The notes under the pieces: generated by a model
The model's database searches: none
What the model saw: only the letters and a program-made list of their open reading frames with translations
Told to the model about the DNA's origin: nothing
NCBI GenBank assembly: GCA_910587655.1
Contig: CAJUND010000012.1
Span: forward strand, 1-64,000
Direction of reading: 5' to 3'
From: an uncultured Agathobacter sp.
GTDB taxonomy: Bacteria > Bacillota > Clostridia > Lachnospirales > Lachnospiraceae
DNA length: 64,000 nt
In this document: in pieces, positions 16,990 through 25,093 of the stretch
How the letters are laid out: each line of letters opens with the position of its first letter
Position numbering within the stretch: position 1 is the stretch's first letter
Translations under genes and position numbers: made by a program

Positions 16990-18168
16990 CTAGTGATGAA
17001 ACAGCCGGATTCCGGTAAAGCTCATCACCATGTTGTATTTATTGCATGTCTCAATGACATTGTCATCACGGACGGAACCGCCCGGTTCTGCCACATAACA
17101 GACGCCGCTTCTGTGCGCCCGTTCAATATTATCCCCAAACGGGAAAAATGCATCCGAGCCAAGCGCCACGTCAGAATTTAGGGCAAGCCATGCGCGTTTT
17201 TCCTCACGTGTAAAAACATCCGGCTTTGTTTTAAAGATGTTCTGCCACTGTCCGTCTGCAAGGACGTCCATGTAATCTTCTCCTATGTAAAGGTCTATGG
17301 CATTGTCACGGTCGGCACGCTTAATCCCGTCTACAAACGGAAGCTTTAATACCTTCGGTGCCTGGCGCAGCCACCAGTTGTCTGCCTTGGTTCCGGCAAG
17401 GCGCGTACAGTGGATTCTGGACTGCTGTCCTGCACCGATTCCGATTGCCTGTCCGTTTTTCACATAGCAGACCGAATTGGACTGCGTGTATTTTAAGGTA
17501 ATCATGGCTATCGCAAGATCCATTTTTGCCTGCTCTGTCAGTTCTTTGTTTTCCGTTACGATATTATCAAAAAACTGACCGTCAATATTTAACTCATTTC
17601 TTCCCTGCTCAAACGTAATGCCGAATACATCCTTGCTTTCAACCGGAGCCGGAACATAATCTGCATCCATTTCAATAATGCAGTAGTTCCCTTTCTTTTT
17701 CTGTTTTAGGATTTCCAGCGCCTCGTCCGTATATCCCGGTGCGATTACACCGTCAGACACTTCACGCTTAATGACCTGTGCCGTGGATGCATCACAGGTA
17801 TCTGAAAGGGAAATAAAATCCCCGAATGAAGACATCCTGTCAGCTCCCCTGGCCCTGATATAGGCATTAGCCAGCGGGGTAAATTCCATATCCATATCAT
17901 CCACCCAGTAAATTTTTTTCTCCACATCCGAAAGCGGAAGTCCCACTGCCGCACCTGCCGGAGAAACATGCTTAAAGGAAGCTGCCGCAGGCAGTCCGGT
18001 TGCTTTTTTCAGCTCGCTCACAAGCTGCCAGCCGTTAAACGCATCCAGAAAATTAATATAGCCTGCCCTGCCGCTTAATACCTTAATCGGCAGTTCTCCT
18101 TCTTTCATGTATATTCTGGACGGCTTCTGGTTTGGATTACAGCCGTATTTCAGTTCGTATTCCTGCAT
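16990..18168 (-). CDS. Stand-alone AICAR formyltransferase (PurH-like)
   Basis: A 392-residue protein matching the transformylase half of PurH: ELKYGCNPNQKPSRIY at the N-terminus, the catalytic ASFKHVSPAGAAVGLPL (Lys-His), LKYTQSNSVCYVKNGQ and GIGAGQQSRIHCTRLAG. It transfers a formyl group from 10-formyl-THF to AICAR, the ninth step of purine synthesis. It lacks the N-terminal IMP cyclohydrolase domain of the usual bifunctional PurH. The neighbouring PurO-like gene, 19 bases upstream, supplies that step. AAAGAGG precedes the ATG. Confidence 0.93.
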   Translation of the reverse strand: MQEYELKYGCNPNQKPSRIYMKEGELPIKVLSGRAGYINFLDAFNGWQLVSELKKATGLPAAASFKHVSPAGAAVGLPLSDVEKKIYWVDDMDMEFTPLANAYIRARGADRMSSFGDFISLSDTCDASTAQVIKREVSDGVIAPGYTDEALEILKQKKKGNYCIIEMDADYVPAPVESKDVFGITFEQGRNELNIDGQFFDNIVTENKELTEQAKMDLAIAMITLKYTQSNSVCYVKNGQAIGIGAGQQSRIHCTRLAGTKADNWWLRQAPKVLKLPFVDGIKRADRDNAIDLYIGEDYMDVLADGQWQNIFKTKPDVFTREEKRAWLALNSDVALGSDAFFPFGDNIERAHRSGVCYVAEPGGSVRDDNVIETCNKYNMVMSFTGIRLFHH

Positions 18169-18187
18169 AATCTGATACCTCTTTCTC

Positions 18188-18901
18188 TTATTTGTTTTTA
18201 TTCACTATCCTGCTTTCATATTCCCCGGTTTCAATATCAATAAACCTTACAAACAGGGAAACCTTGTTTTCTTCATTTAAATGCTCCCATACCAGACTGG
18301 TAAAAGCATCAATATCACCCTGAATGCCAACCCTCACCGGCTCGCCTTCAAAGCTTGGAAGCGGATTCCCGTCTCCCATATATGTATGGATAAACCTTCC
18401 CTCTCCTGCCTGCGGATTGGAATACGCAAATGTATAGCGGTTGCATGAATCAGGATTTCCATTGTCACTCTTTAATATCGACATGGCAAAATTATATCCG
18501 CTGTTTTCAATATGCATAATTCCGGAAATACGCGGCGTATAGTTTGGCGCATCCGGTTCAAACTCCCTTGTCCGAAGCGACTGTTCAAATGTCTGCTGCT
18601 TGTCCATCAGGTCATAAATGGTATCTGTCTGGTCACCGTTCGTCACAATTGTTTTATTCCCAAATACACGAACCGGTGCATAAATAATCAGGCTTGGATC
18701 CTCCAGTTTTGTTTCGTCAAATGCCTGTGTACGGATTCCCTCGCCGTCCTCCACAAAAATCCGGTTTCTGCTGTTAGCGCTTCTTCCCATAATAAAATAT
18801 GCAGTAACCGCTTTTTTTCCATCTTCGGAACGTCCAATTACAATTCCTCGTCCCGGATAGGTTGTCGCACTTAATTCCTTTTCAAGCGCCTTTTTTTCCA
18901 T
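18188..18901 (-). CDS. PurO-like IMP cyclohydrolase
   Basis: A 237-residue protein with the PurO-type IMP cyclohydrolase features: YPGRGIVIGRSEDGKKAV, YFIMGRSANSRNRIF, PRISGIMHI and RYTFAYSNPQAGEGRFIHTY. It closes the FAICAR ring to IMP, the last step of purine synthesis. PurO was first described in archaea, and a PurO-like protein paired with a lone AICAR formyltransferase also occurs in Clostridia. AAAGGAGG lies 9 bases before the ATG. Paired with the transformylase directly downstream, it restores both PurH activities. Confidence 0.9.
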   Translation of the reverse strand: MEKKALEKELSATTYPGRGIVIGRSEDGKKAVTAYFIMGRSANSRNRIFVEDGEGIRTQAFDETKLEDPSLIIYAPVRVFGNKTIVTNGDQTDTIYDLMDKQQTFEQSLRTREFEPDAPNYTPRISGIMHIENSGYNFAMSILKSDNGNPDSCNRYTFAYSNPQAGEGRFIHTYMGDGNPLPSFEGEPVRVGIQGDIDAFTSLVWEHLNEENKVSLFVRFIDIETGEYESRIVNKNK

Positions 18902-18953
18902 AGTTAAAATCCTCCTTTGAACATCAGTCCATGCAAAACTTATCTGCTAAAAA

Positions 18954-20900
18954 CTATACTCTCTGTTTTTTATGAATTTTTTTCTGTTCATACATCCGCT
19001 CATCTGCCAGACTGATTAATGTTTCCACGTTAGTATCCTTATTCCAGTCTGCCAGACAGTAACCCAGACTTGCTGAAATTTCATAAGGCTTTTCACCGGA
19101 ATTTATCTGTTTTAATTCCAGTTCAATCTCCGCCAGCTTTTCTTTTACCTGGCTGTCTTTGTAATTTCCAACTCCGATAATCAGAAATTCATCCCCGCCG
19201 TTTCTGACAGCCACTTCATTTTTCTGCGAACAGCGCTGCATGATATTTGCGATGGCTGCAAGCCCGAAATCCCCCTCATTATGTCCGAAATTATCATTTA
19301 TATACTTAAGCCCGTCCATGTCTGCCATTACAACCAGAATACTTGAAATTCCGTACTGTTTTTTCCTTCCGGATAAAAACTGGTACATCCCCCTGCGGTT
19401 ATACAGTCCCGTTGCCGTATCACGGATGGATAAATTTAGCAGCTGGTCCCGGATTCTTGTCATTGCCAGTGAATTATTGACATTCCGTATCCAGTTCCGG
19501 TACACGTAATCCGGTTTGTGCTTCTGTTTTAAACTGCACTGCATAACAGCATACCCTAACAGTTCGTCGTCAAAATGTACCGGTGTAAAATAAAAAGTTT
19601 TTGCTTCCTCTGTCTCATTAAAATACGGAAACATCTCCTCCCATGCAAACTTTATGCCGGTCTGGACATTATCCTCCTCCCACGAGTCTTCTGTATACGG
19701 TTCCCCATGTACATGCAGTACTGTCTGCATAATCCTGGGAAGGTCTTCCTTCGCCTCTGTGGTGATTTCCAGCCAGTCATCCCGAAGGCAAAGATAAAAC
19801 TCTTCAAAAGGACGAATCATGGTTGCAAATTTATGTATCAGTTTAAGACATTCTTCATACGAGCCTGTATTGATTACCTGCTCGTTCATATAACTGTCCA
19901 GAAGCTTGCTGATATCAAAAGGCTGTTCCCATTTTTCCTCAATGTGCAGCTGGTTCTGCTGTACATTAAACATGGAACGTTTCAGCTTATGCTTCATATA
20001 ATGCACATCCGTAAAACAGCCGCAGCTTTCTGCTATAATAAGACCTGTATCCTGAAAACGCCCAACGTCCGCCAGCGGTTTTTCCGGCTCAATGGCAGCG
20101 CGTATCCGGTTGACGGCTTCTGCAGCAGCCTCACAGATTTTAGGCTCATAGGTTGCTATGGAAACCTCATTAATGGCTCCCTCCTGGGTAGCATCATAAC
20201 CGGTTACAATCACCTGTTCCGGTACACGGATTCCATGCTCCCTCAGCCGGTTAACAAGTCCAATCGCCATATGGTCGCTGCCGCAGATGACTGCATCGGG
20301 GATTTCTAATTTTCCCTGATAAATATCATCTGCAAGCTGCTCACCGGAACCATACCAGAAATCCCCGTAAAACACCGGAAACTCTTTGAAATCCATTCCA
20401 TGGTCTTTCAGATAATCCCAGAAACCTTTCAGACGTTCAGCGGCTACACGGTGCCCTTTGATTCCCGTCAGGAAATAAACCTTTTTACACTGGTGCTTCT
20501 CGAAAACATGTGCCGAAATATCATAAAAGGCATTTCTGTCATCTGTATAAACTGTTTCATAATTTCCAAACTCCAGATCCAGCGAAACCACCTTTTTAGT
20601 ACATTCCCTTTCAAAGCGTTCCAGCAGCCGGGGAAAAATATCTGCTGTTCCGTTATCACTTAATGTTATGGAAGTTAAAATAATACCGTCCACCTTCTCA
20701 AAATTAAGAAGGTCATATATTTTTTTCTCAGCAGCAAGATAACTCTTGTCATAATGGTTAATATATACCAGGGTGGAAATTACGACGGTATGGTAGCCAT
20801 ATTTTGCACACTGTGCCGTCACGCCTTCAATCACACGCTGCTGGTATATATCTTCTATATTTGCTGTAACAATGGCAATGATTTTCCTCTCCTGCATCAT
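18954..20900 (-). CDS. LacI-type sugar-binding-like sensor fused to GGDEF diguanylate cyclase
   Basis: About 648 residues. The N-terminal 300 resemble the periplasmic-binding fold of LacI-type regulators (IIAIVTANIEDIYQQRVIEG, VDGIILTS, GIKGHRVAAERLKGFWDYL, ICGSDHMAIGLVNRLREHG, VTGYDATQEGAINEVSI). There is no DNA-binding headpiece, signal peptide or membrane segment, so it should sense a small ligand in the cytoplasm. A linker follows, then GGDEF (DTATGLYNRRGMYQF, DMDGLKYINDNFGHNEGD, RNGGDEFLIIG), which makes cyclic-di-GMP. The start is set at ATG 20900, after the upstream stop; an earlier ATG at 20951 would overlap that gene. A 52-base gap separates it from the purine genes. Confidence 0.88.
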   Translation of the reverse strand: MMQERKIIAIVTANIEDIYQQRVIEGVTAQCAKYGYHTVVISTLVYINHYDKSYLAAEKKIYDLLNFEKVDGIILTSITLSDNGTADIFPRLLERFERECTKKVVSLDLEFGNYETVYTDDRNAFYDISAHVFEKHQCKKVYFLTGIKGHRVAAERLKGFWDYLKDHGMDFKEFPVFYGDFWYGSGEQLADDIYQGKLEIPDAVICGSDHMAIGLVNRLREHGIRVPEQVIVTGYDATQEGAINEVSIATYEPKICEAAAEAVNRIRAAIEPEKPLADVGRFQDTGLIIAESCGCFTDVHYMKHKLKRSMFNVQQNQLHIEEKWEQPFDISKLLDSYMNEQVINTGSYEECLKLIHKFATMIRPFEEFYLCLRDDWLEITTEAKEDLPRIMQTVLHVHGEPYTEDSWEEDNVQTGIKFAWEEMFPYFNETEEAKTFYFTPVHFDDELLGYAVMQCSLKQKHKPDYVYRNWIRNVNNSLAMTRIRDQLLNLSIRDTATGLYNRRGMYQFLSGRKKQYGISSILVVMADMDGLKYINDNFGHNEGDFGLAAIANIMQRCSQKNEVAVRNGGDEFLIIGVGNYKDSQVKEKLAEIELELKQINSGEKPYEISASLGYCLADWNKDTNVETLISLADERMYEQKKIHKKQRV

Positions 20901-20913
20901 ATCACCTACCCGG

Positions 20914-22596
20914 CTACCGACCTGCTTCCTCAGCCAGTCTTCTTTCTTCAATCACTTCCGGACTTTCCGGATAAGGGAATTTCTGTGCAAGAATCTCTTC
21001 CAGATTCTCCCTGTCATGAAACGCCTTGTTCCTGATTGCCTGGTTTTCTTCCTCTGCTTTTGACTCGATTTCATACAGCTGGGCGTTTATCTCCAGCAGC
21101 CGCTTTTCCAGTGCCTCAATTCCCTGCGAAATCTCTTTTTTCTTTGCAACGTCCAGCATTCCAAGCACTGAAAGCTGTATTTTCTTTTCCTCGATTTCAG
21201 CCCAGATACTGTCTTTTTCTTCATTTAACGGCTGAACCTTCGGCTGTTTTTCCTGGTGAACCCTGTCATGTTCTTTCTTTTCATCAATGTCAATTTTGCG
21301 GAACGTTTCTATCCTTGCATCGTCCCTCTGCTTTTTGACCGCTTCAACCTCAGCCCTCCACTTCACCATCTCAGCTTCTAATCTGGCTTTTCTTTCTGCT
21401 TCCCGTTTCTCTCTTTCTTCCCGTTCTTTCTTTTCGCGTTCCACTCTCAGACGTTCATCAAAATTTGCCTTTACTTCTTTATTGAAAATCCGGTTCGTTA
21501 CGTCCTCAAGAACCTTTGATTCCTCCCTGATTTCCTCTCCGTCCAGTATAACGGCTGTACCGTTTTCCTCAAGCAGCAGCTCCTGCACTTTCATGTACAG
21601 GTAAAACATCACATCGTCATCCTGGTTTAAACTGCCGGCTTTGTCAAAATAATCCGCCATTTCAAGAAGCAGCGCATCCTTCTTTTCTTCATGCATCCGG
21701 ACGTAAGAAACAAACCTCTCTTTTACTGCCTCCTCCGAAAGTCTCCCGGATTTTCTCTCATACGGAATTCTCGCCTTTGCTTCAAGCGTGCACTGGACAT
21801 TCATCAGATCCGCAATTTCCTCCGTCCGTTTACGGATTTCACCAAGCCATGCATCCACATCCTCCTTTGTCAGAATGCGGGCTGCATACTGGTCCGCGGA
21901 AAGCGGGGCAAACGGAATGATTTCCTCGTCCGGAACAAACCCTGAAAAAATCTGTTCCATCAGCTTTAACATGTCCTCCCTGCTTCCGGCGATTTTGTCA
22001 GTCACCACATGAAACATCTGGTAAACTGTTCCGTTATAAAATGCAACATAGTAATGTCTGGCAAGATCTGCATCCTCAGAAAGCCCGTAACAGCAGCCGC
22101 CATATGCGTGTTCCATGAGAATCAGATGATATGCGGAATGACCTATCACTGGTTTTAATGCACGTTTTAAAACGGTCCAGTAAATCACTTCACAGCTCGT
22201 ACTGTATATTTCCGGTATATGGTAATCAAAAGAAAGCTCTGCCGGAATTTCTTCTTCCGGATATATCATAATGGAATAGGAAACAGTTTCTCCCTCCTTT
22301 GGTCTCAGATATGCCACAAATTCATTTTCTGTTTCTCTTTCCAGTGAAAAATCATCCGGTATTTTCAGGCTGTACTGTAAACCTTTAAAACACTTACCGG
22401 TATCATATGTAATAGTTATATCTGAAACATTTTTTACGTTTCGGGATTCCTCTTCTCCTTCCTCTGCAGCGGTCGTATATGTCCCTTCCACAGCTTCTTC
22501 ATTTAATACCCCGTTGATTGCATGCATGGCAAGTGCAATCCCTTTTCTTGCCTCATCATTAAAATCGTATAATAATCTTTCATCTACACCACTCAT
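20914..22596 (-). CDS. Unrecognised 560-residue protein with long C-terminal coiled coil
   Basis: Not recognised. There is no signal peptide or membrane segment. Residues 1-230 look globular with beta-rich stretches (FKGLQYSLKIPDDFSLE, YSIMIYPEEE, YYVAFYNGTVYQMFHVVTDK). Residues 240-370 look helical. Residues 375-540 form a highly charged coiled coil (REKKEREEREKREAERKARL; later KKIQLSVLGMLDVAKKKEI). AGGAG lies 6 bases before the ATG. It lies between the PFL protein (18-base gap) and the sensor/GGDEF protein (13 bases), so it may belong to the same signalling unit. No function is assigned. Confidence 0.75.
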   Translation of the reverse strand: MSGVDERLLYDFNDEARKGIALAMHAINGVLNEEAVEGTYTTAAEEGEEESRNVKNVSDITITYDTGKCFKGLQYSLKIPDDFSLERETENEFVAYLRPKEGETVSYSIMIYPEEEIPAELSFDYHIPEIYSTSCEVIYWTVLKRALKPVIGHSAYHLILMEHAYGGCCYGLSEDADLARHYYVAFYNGTVYQMFHVVTDKIAGSREDMLKLMEQIFSGFVPDEEIIPFAPLSADQYAARILTKEDVDAWLGEIRKRTEEIADLMNVQCTLEAKARIPYERKSGRLSEEAVKERFVSYVRMHEEKKDALLLEMADYFDKAGSLNQDDDVMFYLYMKVQELLLEENGTAVILDGEEIREESKVLEDVTNRIFNKEVKANFDERLRVEREKKEREEREKREAERKARLEAEMVKWRAEVEAVKKQRDDARIETFRKIDIDEKKEHDRVHQEKQPKVQPLNEEKDSIWAEIEEKKIQLSVLGMLDVAKKKEISQGIEALEKRLLEINAQLYEIESKAEEENQAIRNKAFHDRENLEEILAQKFPYPESPEVIEERRLAEEAGR

Positions 22597-22614
22597 AACG
22601 TTCTCCTAAATCTG

Positions 22615-23979
22615 CTAATTTTTAAATGAATGAACCGGTGCCGGAATCTGCCCTTTGCGGTTTACAAATGCATCACAGGAAAACGGATTCACCTGCATGA
22701 CAGGCGCATAGCCAAGCAGCCCGCCAAACTCCACTTTTTCCCCAACACCTTTTCCAGCTACCGGAATCAGACGCACAGCCGTCGTTTTCTGGTTTACCAT
22801 TCCAATTGCCATTTCATCTGCAATAATTCCTGCAATCGTCGTATCCTTTGTGTCTCCCGGTACCGCAATCATATCAAGCCCCACGGAACATACGCAGGTC
22901 ATTGCCTCCAGCTTCTCAAGTGTCAGTGCCCCGGCTTCCACAGCGTCAATCATTCCCTGGTCTTCACTGACCGGAATAAAAGCACCGCTTAATCCTCCCA
23001 CATAGGAAGATGCCATAATCCCTCCTTTCTTTACCTGGTCATTTAAAAGCGCAAGTGCTGCTGTCGTACCCGGTGCGCCCGCTTTTTCGAGTCCGATTTC
23101 ACATAATATATCAGCAACGCTGTCCCCCACTGCAGGGGTAGGCGCCAGTGAAAGGTCAATAATTCCAAACGGGATTCCCAGTTTTTTTGATGCTTCCTTT
23201 GCAACCAGCTGCCCGACACGTGTTACTTTAAACGCCGTCTTTTTAATTGTTTCACAGAGTACCTCAAAACTCTCCCCGCGCACCTTTTCCAGTGCTGTTT
23301 TTACGACTCCCGGTCCGCTGACCCCGACATTAATCACTGCATCCGCTTCTGTTACACCATGAAAGGCACCCGCCATAAACGGATTATCATCCGGTGCGTT
23401 GCAGAAAATAACAAGCTTTGCACATCCGATGGAATCCTTTTCCTTTGTGGCTTCTGCTGTCTTTTTTACGATTTCCCCCATCAGACGCACGGCGTCCATA
23501 TTGATTCCGGTTTTGGTGGAGCCGACATTTACAGAGCTGCACACAAAATCCGTCTCCGCCAGCGCCTGGGGAATGGAACGGATTAAGTTTTCATCTGCAG
23601 TCGTCATTCCCTTTGAAACCAGGGCGGAATATCCCCCGATAAAATTTACTCCGGTCTGCTTAGCCGCCCTGTCAAGCGTTTTTGCAATTTTCACAAAATC
23701 TTCCGGACACCTGCAGGCAGACGCACCGGCAATTGCCACCGGTGTAACTGAAATACGCTTGTTGACAATCGGAATACAGTAGTTATGCTCAATACTTTTC
23801 CCCGTCTCTACCAGTTTTTCCGCCGTCTTTGTAATCTTATCATAAATGTTACCATTCAGACGGTCCAGGTCTGAATCCGTGCAGTCCAGAAGGCTGATAC
23901 CAAGAGTGATTGTCCGGACATCCAGGTTTTCCTTTTCAATCATCTCATTTGTTTCCGTCACTTCTCCAATGTTAATCAT
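22615..23979 (-). CDS. PFL/UPF0210 (DUF711) family protein
   Basis: A 454-residue protein matching the UPF0210 family: MINIGEVTETNEMIEKENLD at the start, then LDVRTITLGISLLDC, NFIGGYSALVSKGMT, IPQALAETDFVCSSVNVGS, INMDAVRLMG and LSLAPTPAVGDSVADIL. Members have a glycyl-radical-like barrel related to pyruvate formate-lyase, but their reaction is unknown. AAGGAG is 7 bases before the ATG. Pairing with the small ACT-domain gene immediately upstream (11-base gap) is a conserved arrangement and supports the call. Confidence 0.93.
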   Translation of the reverse strand: MINIGEVTETNEMIEKENLDVRTITLGISLLDCTDSDLDRLNGNIYDKITKTAEKLVETGKSIEHNYCIPIVNKRISVTPVAIAGASACRCPEDFVKIAKTLDRAAKQTGVNFIGGYSALVSKGMTTADENLIRSIPQALAETDFVCSSVNVGSTKTGINMDAVRLMGEIVKKTAEATKEKDSIGCAKLVIFCNAPDDNPFMAGAFHGVTEADAVINVGVSGPGVVKTALEKVRGESFEVLCETIKKTAFKVTRVGQLVAKEASKKLGIPFGIIDLSLAPTPAVGDSVADILCEIGLEKAGAPGTTAALALLNDQVKKGGIMASSYVGGLSGAFIPVSEDQGMIDAVEAGALTLEKLEAMTCVCSVGLDMIAVPGDTKDTTIAGIIADEMAIGMVNQKTTAVRLIPVAGKGVGEKVEFGGLLGYAPVMQVNPFSCDAFVNRKGQIPAPVHSFKN

Positions 23980-23990
23980 GAATCCGCTCC

Positions 23991-24275
23991 TTAAATTCTG
24001 TGCATTTTCTCAAATATTTCCTCACGCTGGCATTTCACCATCACTCCGATTTCTTCCCCAAGCCTGTCCAGTTCATCAGCAACGTCGGAAAACGGTTTAC
24101 TGGAGCCGCCCATATCAGCAATCATCATCATATTAAAATATCCGGAAACAATTGTCTGGGAAATATCCAGCACATTGATTCCGTTTTCGGAAAGATATGT
24201 ACAGACCTTCGCAATAATACCAACGGTATCCTTACCAACTACAGTAATAATAATTCTGTCCACTGATTTTTCCAT
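23991..24275 (-). CDS. ACT-domain protein (UPF0237), partner of the PFL protein
   Basis: A 94-residue protein with a single ACT domain: RIIITVVGKDTVGIIAKVCT, then LSENGINVLDISQTIVSGYF and MMMIADMGG. ACT domains bind amino acids or similar small ligands. This UPF0237 subfamily, related to GcvR, is repeatedly found next to UPF0210, as here. AAGGAG ATAAAAA ATG gives a clear start. It follows the WalJ-like gene by 12 bases. Confidence 0.92.
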   Translation of the reverse strand: MEKSVDRIIITVVGKDTVGIIAKVCTYLSENGINVLDISQTIVSGYFNMMMIADMGGSSKPFSDVADELDRLGEEIGVMVKCQREEIFEKMHRI

Positions 24276-24287
24276 TTTTTATCTCCT

Positions 24288-25091
24288 TCACACTGCCTTA
24301 AGCACTGGCGAAACAGCGTCCCTTTTTGCCACGTATATCGGAAAATCCCCTGCTTTATAAGGATTATCCCCCATGGTAATCTCAAGACGCACTGCCTCAT
24401 ATGCCAGCTCGGCATAATTATTTTCTTTACTCAGATGCCCAAGCATTACGGCAGTAAATTTATCATGGAGAAGCTCGCAGAGCATCTGTCCGCTCCGTTC
24501 ATTGGACAGATGTCCCCGGTCCCCCATAATCCGCCGTTTGAGCGGATACGGATAAACTCCCGTTTCCAGCATATGGATATCATGGTTTGCTTCCAGCAAA
24601 AGCATGTCAAGCCCCTGAAGCTGCTCCACAATTTCTTCGTTATATGTACCCAGGTCTGTTACCACCGCACAGGAATGGTTTTTATTTTTAATCCGGTATG
24701 CGACAGGCTCCGCAGCATCATGGGAAATGGGAAGCGGTGTAACGGTAAGGTCCCCGACTGCAAAATCCTTTCTGGGAACAATCACATGAAACAGCTCCGG
24801 GTCAATCTTTCCCACGGAGGAAGTATGTTTAATCGCCTCAATCGTCCCCGCCGTGGCATACATCGGCAGGGCATAACGCCTTGCCATCACGCCAAGTCCC
24901 GCAATATGGTCAATATGCTCATGTGTAATAAATATTCCCTGCAGTTCCCTGCTGTTTAAATCAATTGCATTCAGTCCCTGCTCAATCCGTTTTCCGCTGA
25001 TTCCTGCATCAATCAGAATATGGCATTCGTCTGAACCGACACAGATACAGTTCCCGCTGCTTCCGCTTGCAATACTGCATAATTCCAACAT
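24288..25091 (-). CDS. WalJ/YycJ-type metallo-beta-lactamase-fold hydrolase
   Basis: A 267-residue MBL-fold protein: LCSIASGSSGNCICVGSDE at the start, the metal-binding FITHEHIDHIAGLGVMARR (HxHxDH), then LPISHDAAEPVAYRI, LLLEANHDIHML and MLGHLSKENN. This pattern is that of WalJ/YycJ, a DNase-like MBL protein linked to the WalRK system in Bacillus and thought to coordinate replication or division. WalRK is not in the window. It begins 2 bases after the FtsA-like stop, so translation is probably coupled. Confidence 0.9.
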   Translation of the reverse strand: MLELCSIASGSSGNCICVGSDECHILIDAGISGKRIEQGLNAIDLNSRELQGIFITHEHIDHIAGLGVMARRYALPMYATAGTIEAIKHTSSVGKIDPELFHVIVPRKDFAVGDLTVTPLPISHDAAEPVAYRIKNKNHSCAVVTDLGTYNEEIVEQLQGLDMLLLEANHDIHMLETGVYPYPLKRRIMGDRGHLSNERSGQMLCELLHDKFTAVMLGHLSKENNYAELAYEAVRLEITMGDNPYKAGDFPIYVAKRDAVSPVLKAV

Positions 25092-25093
25092 AA

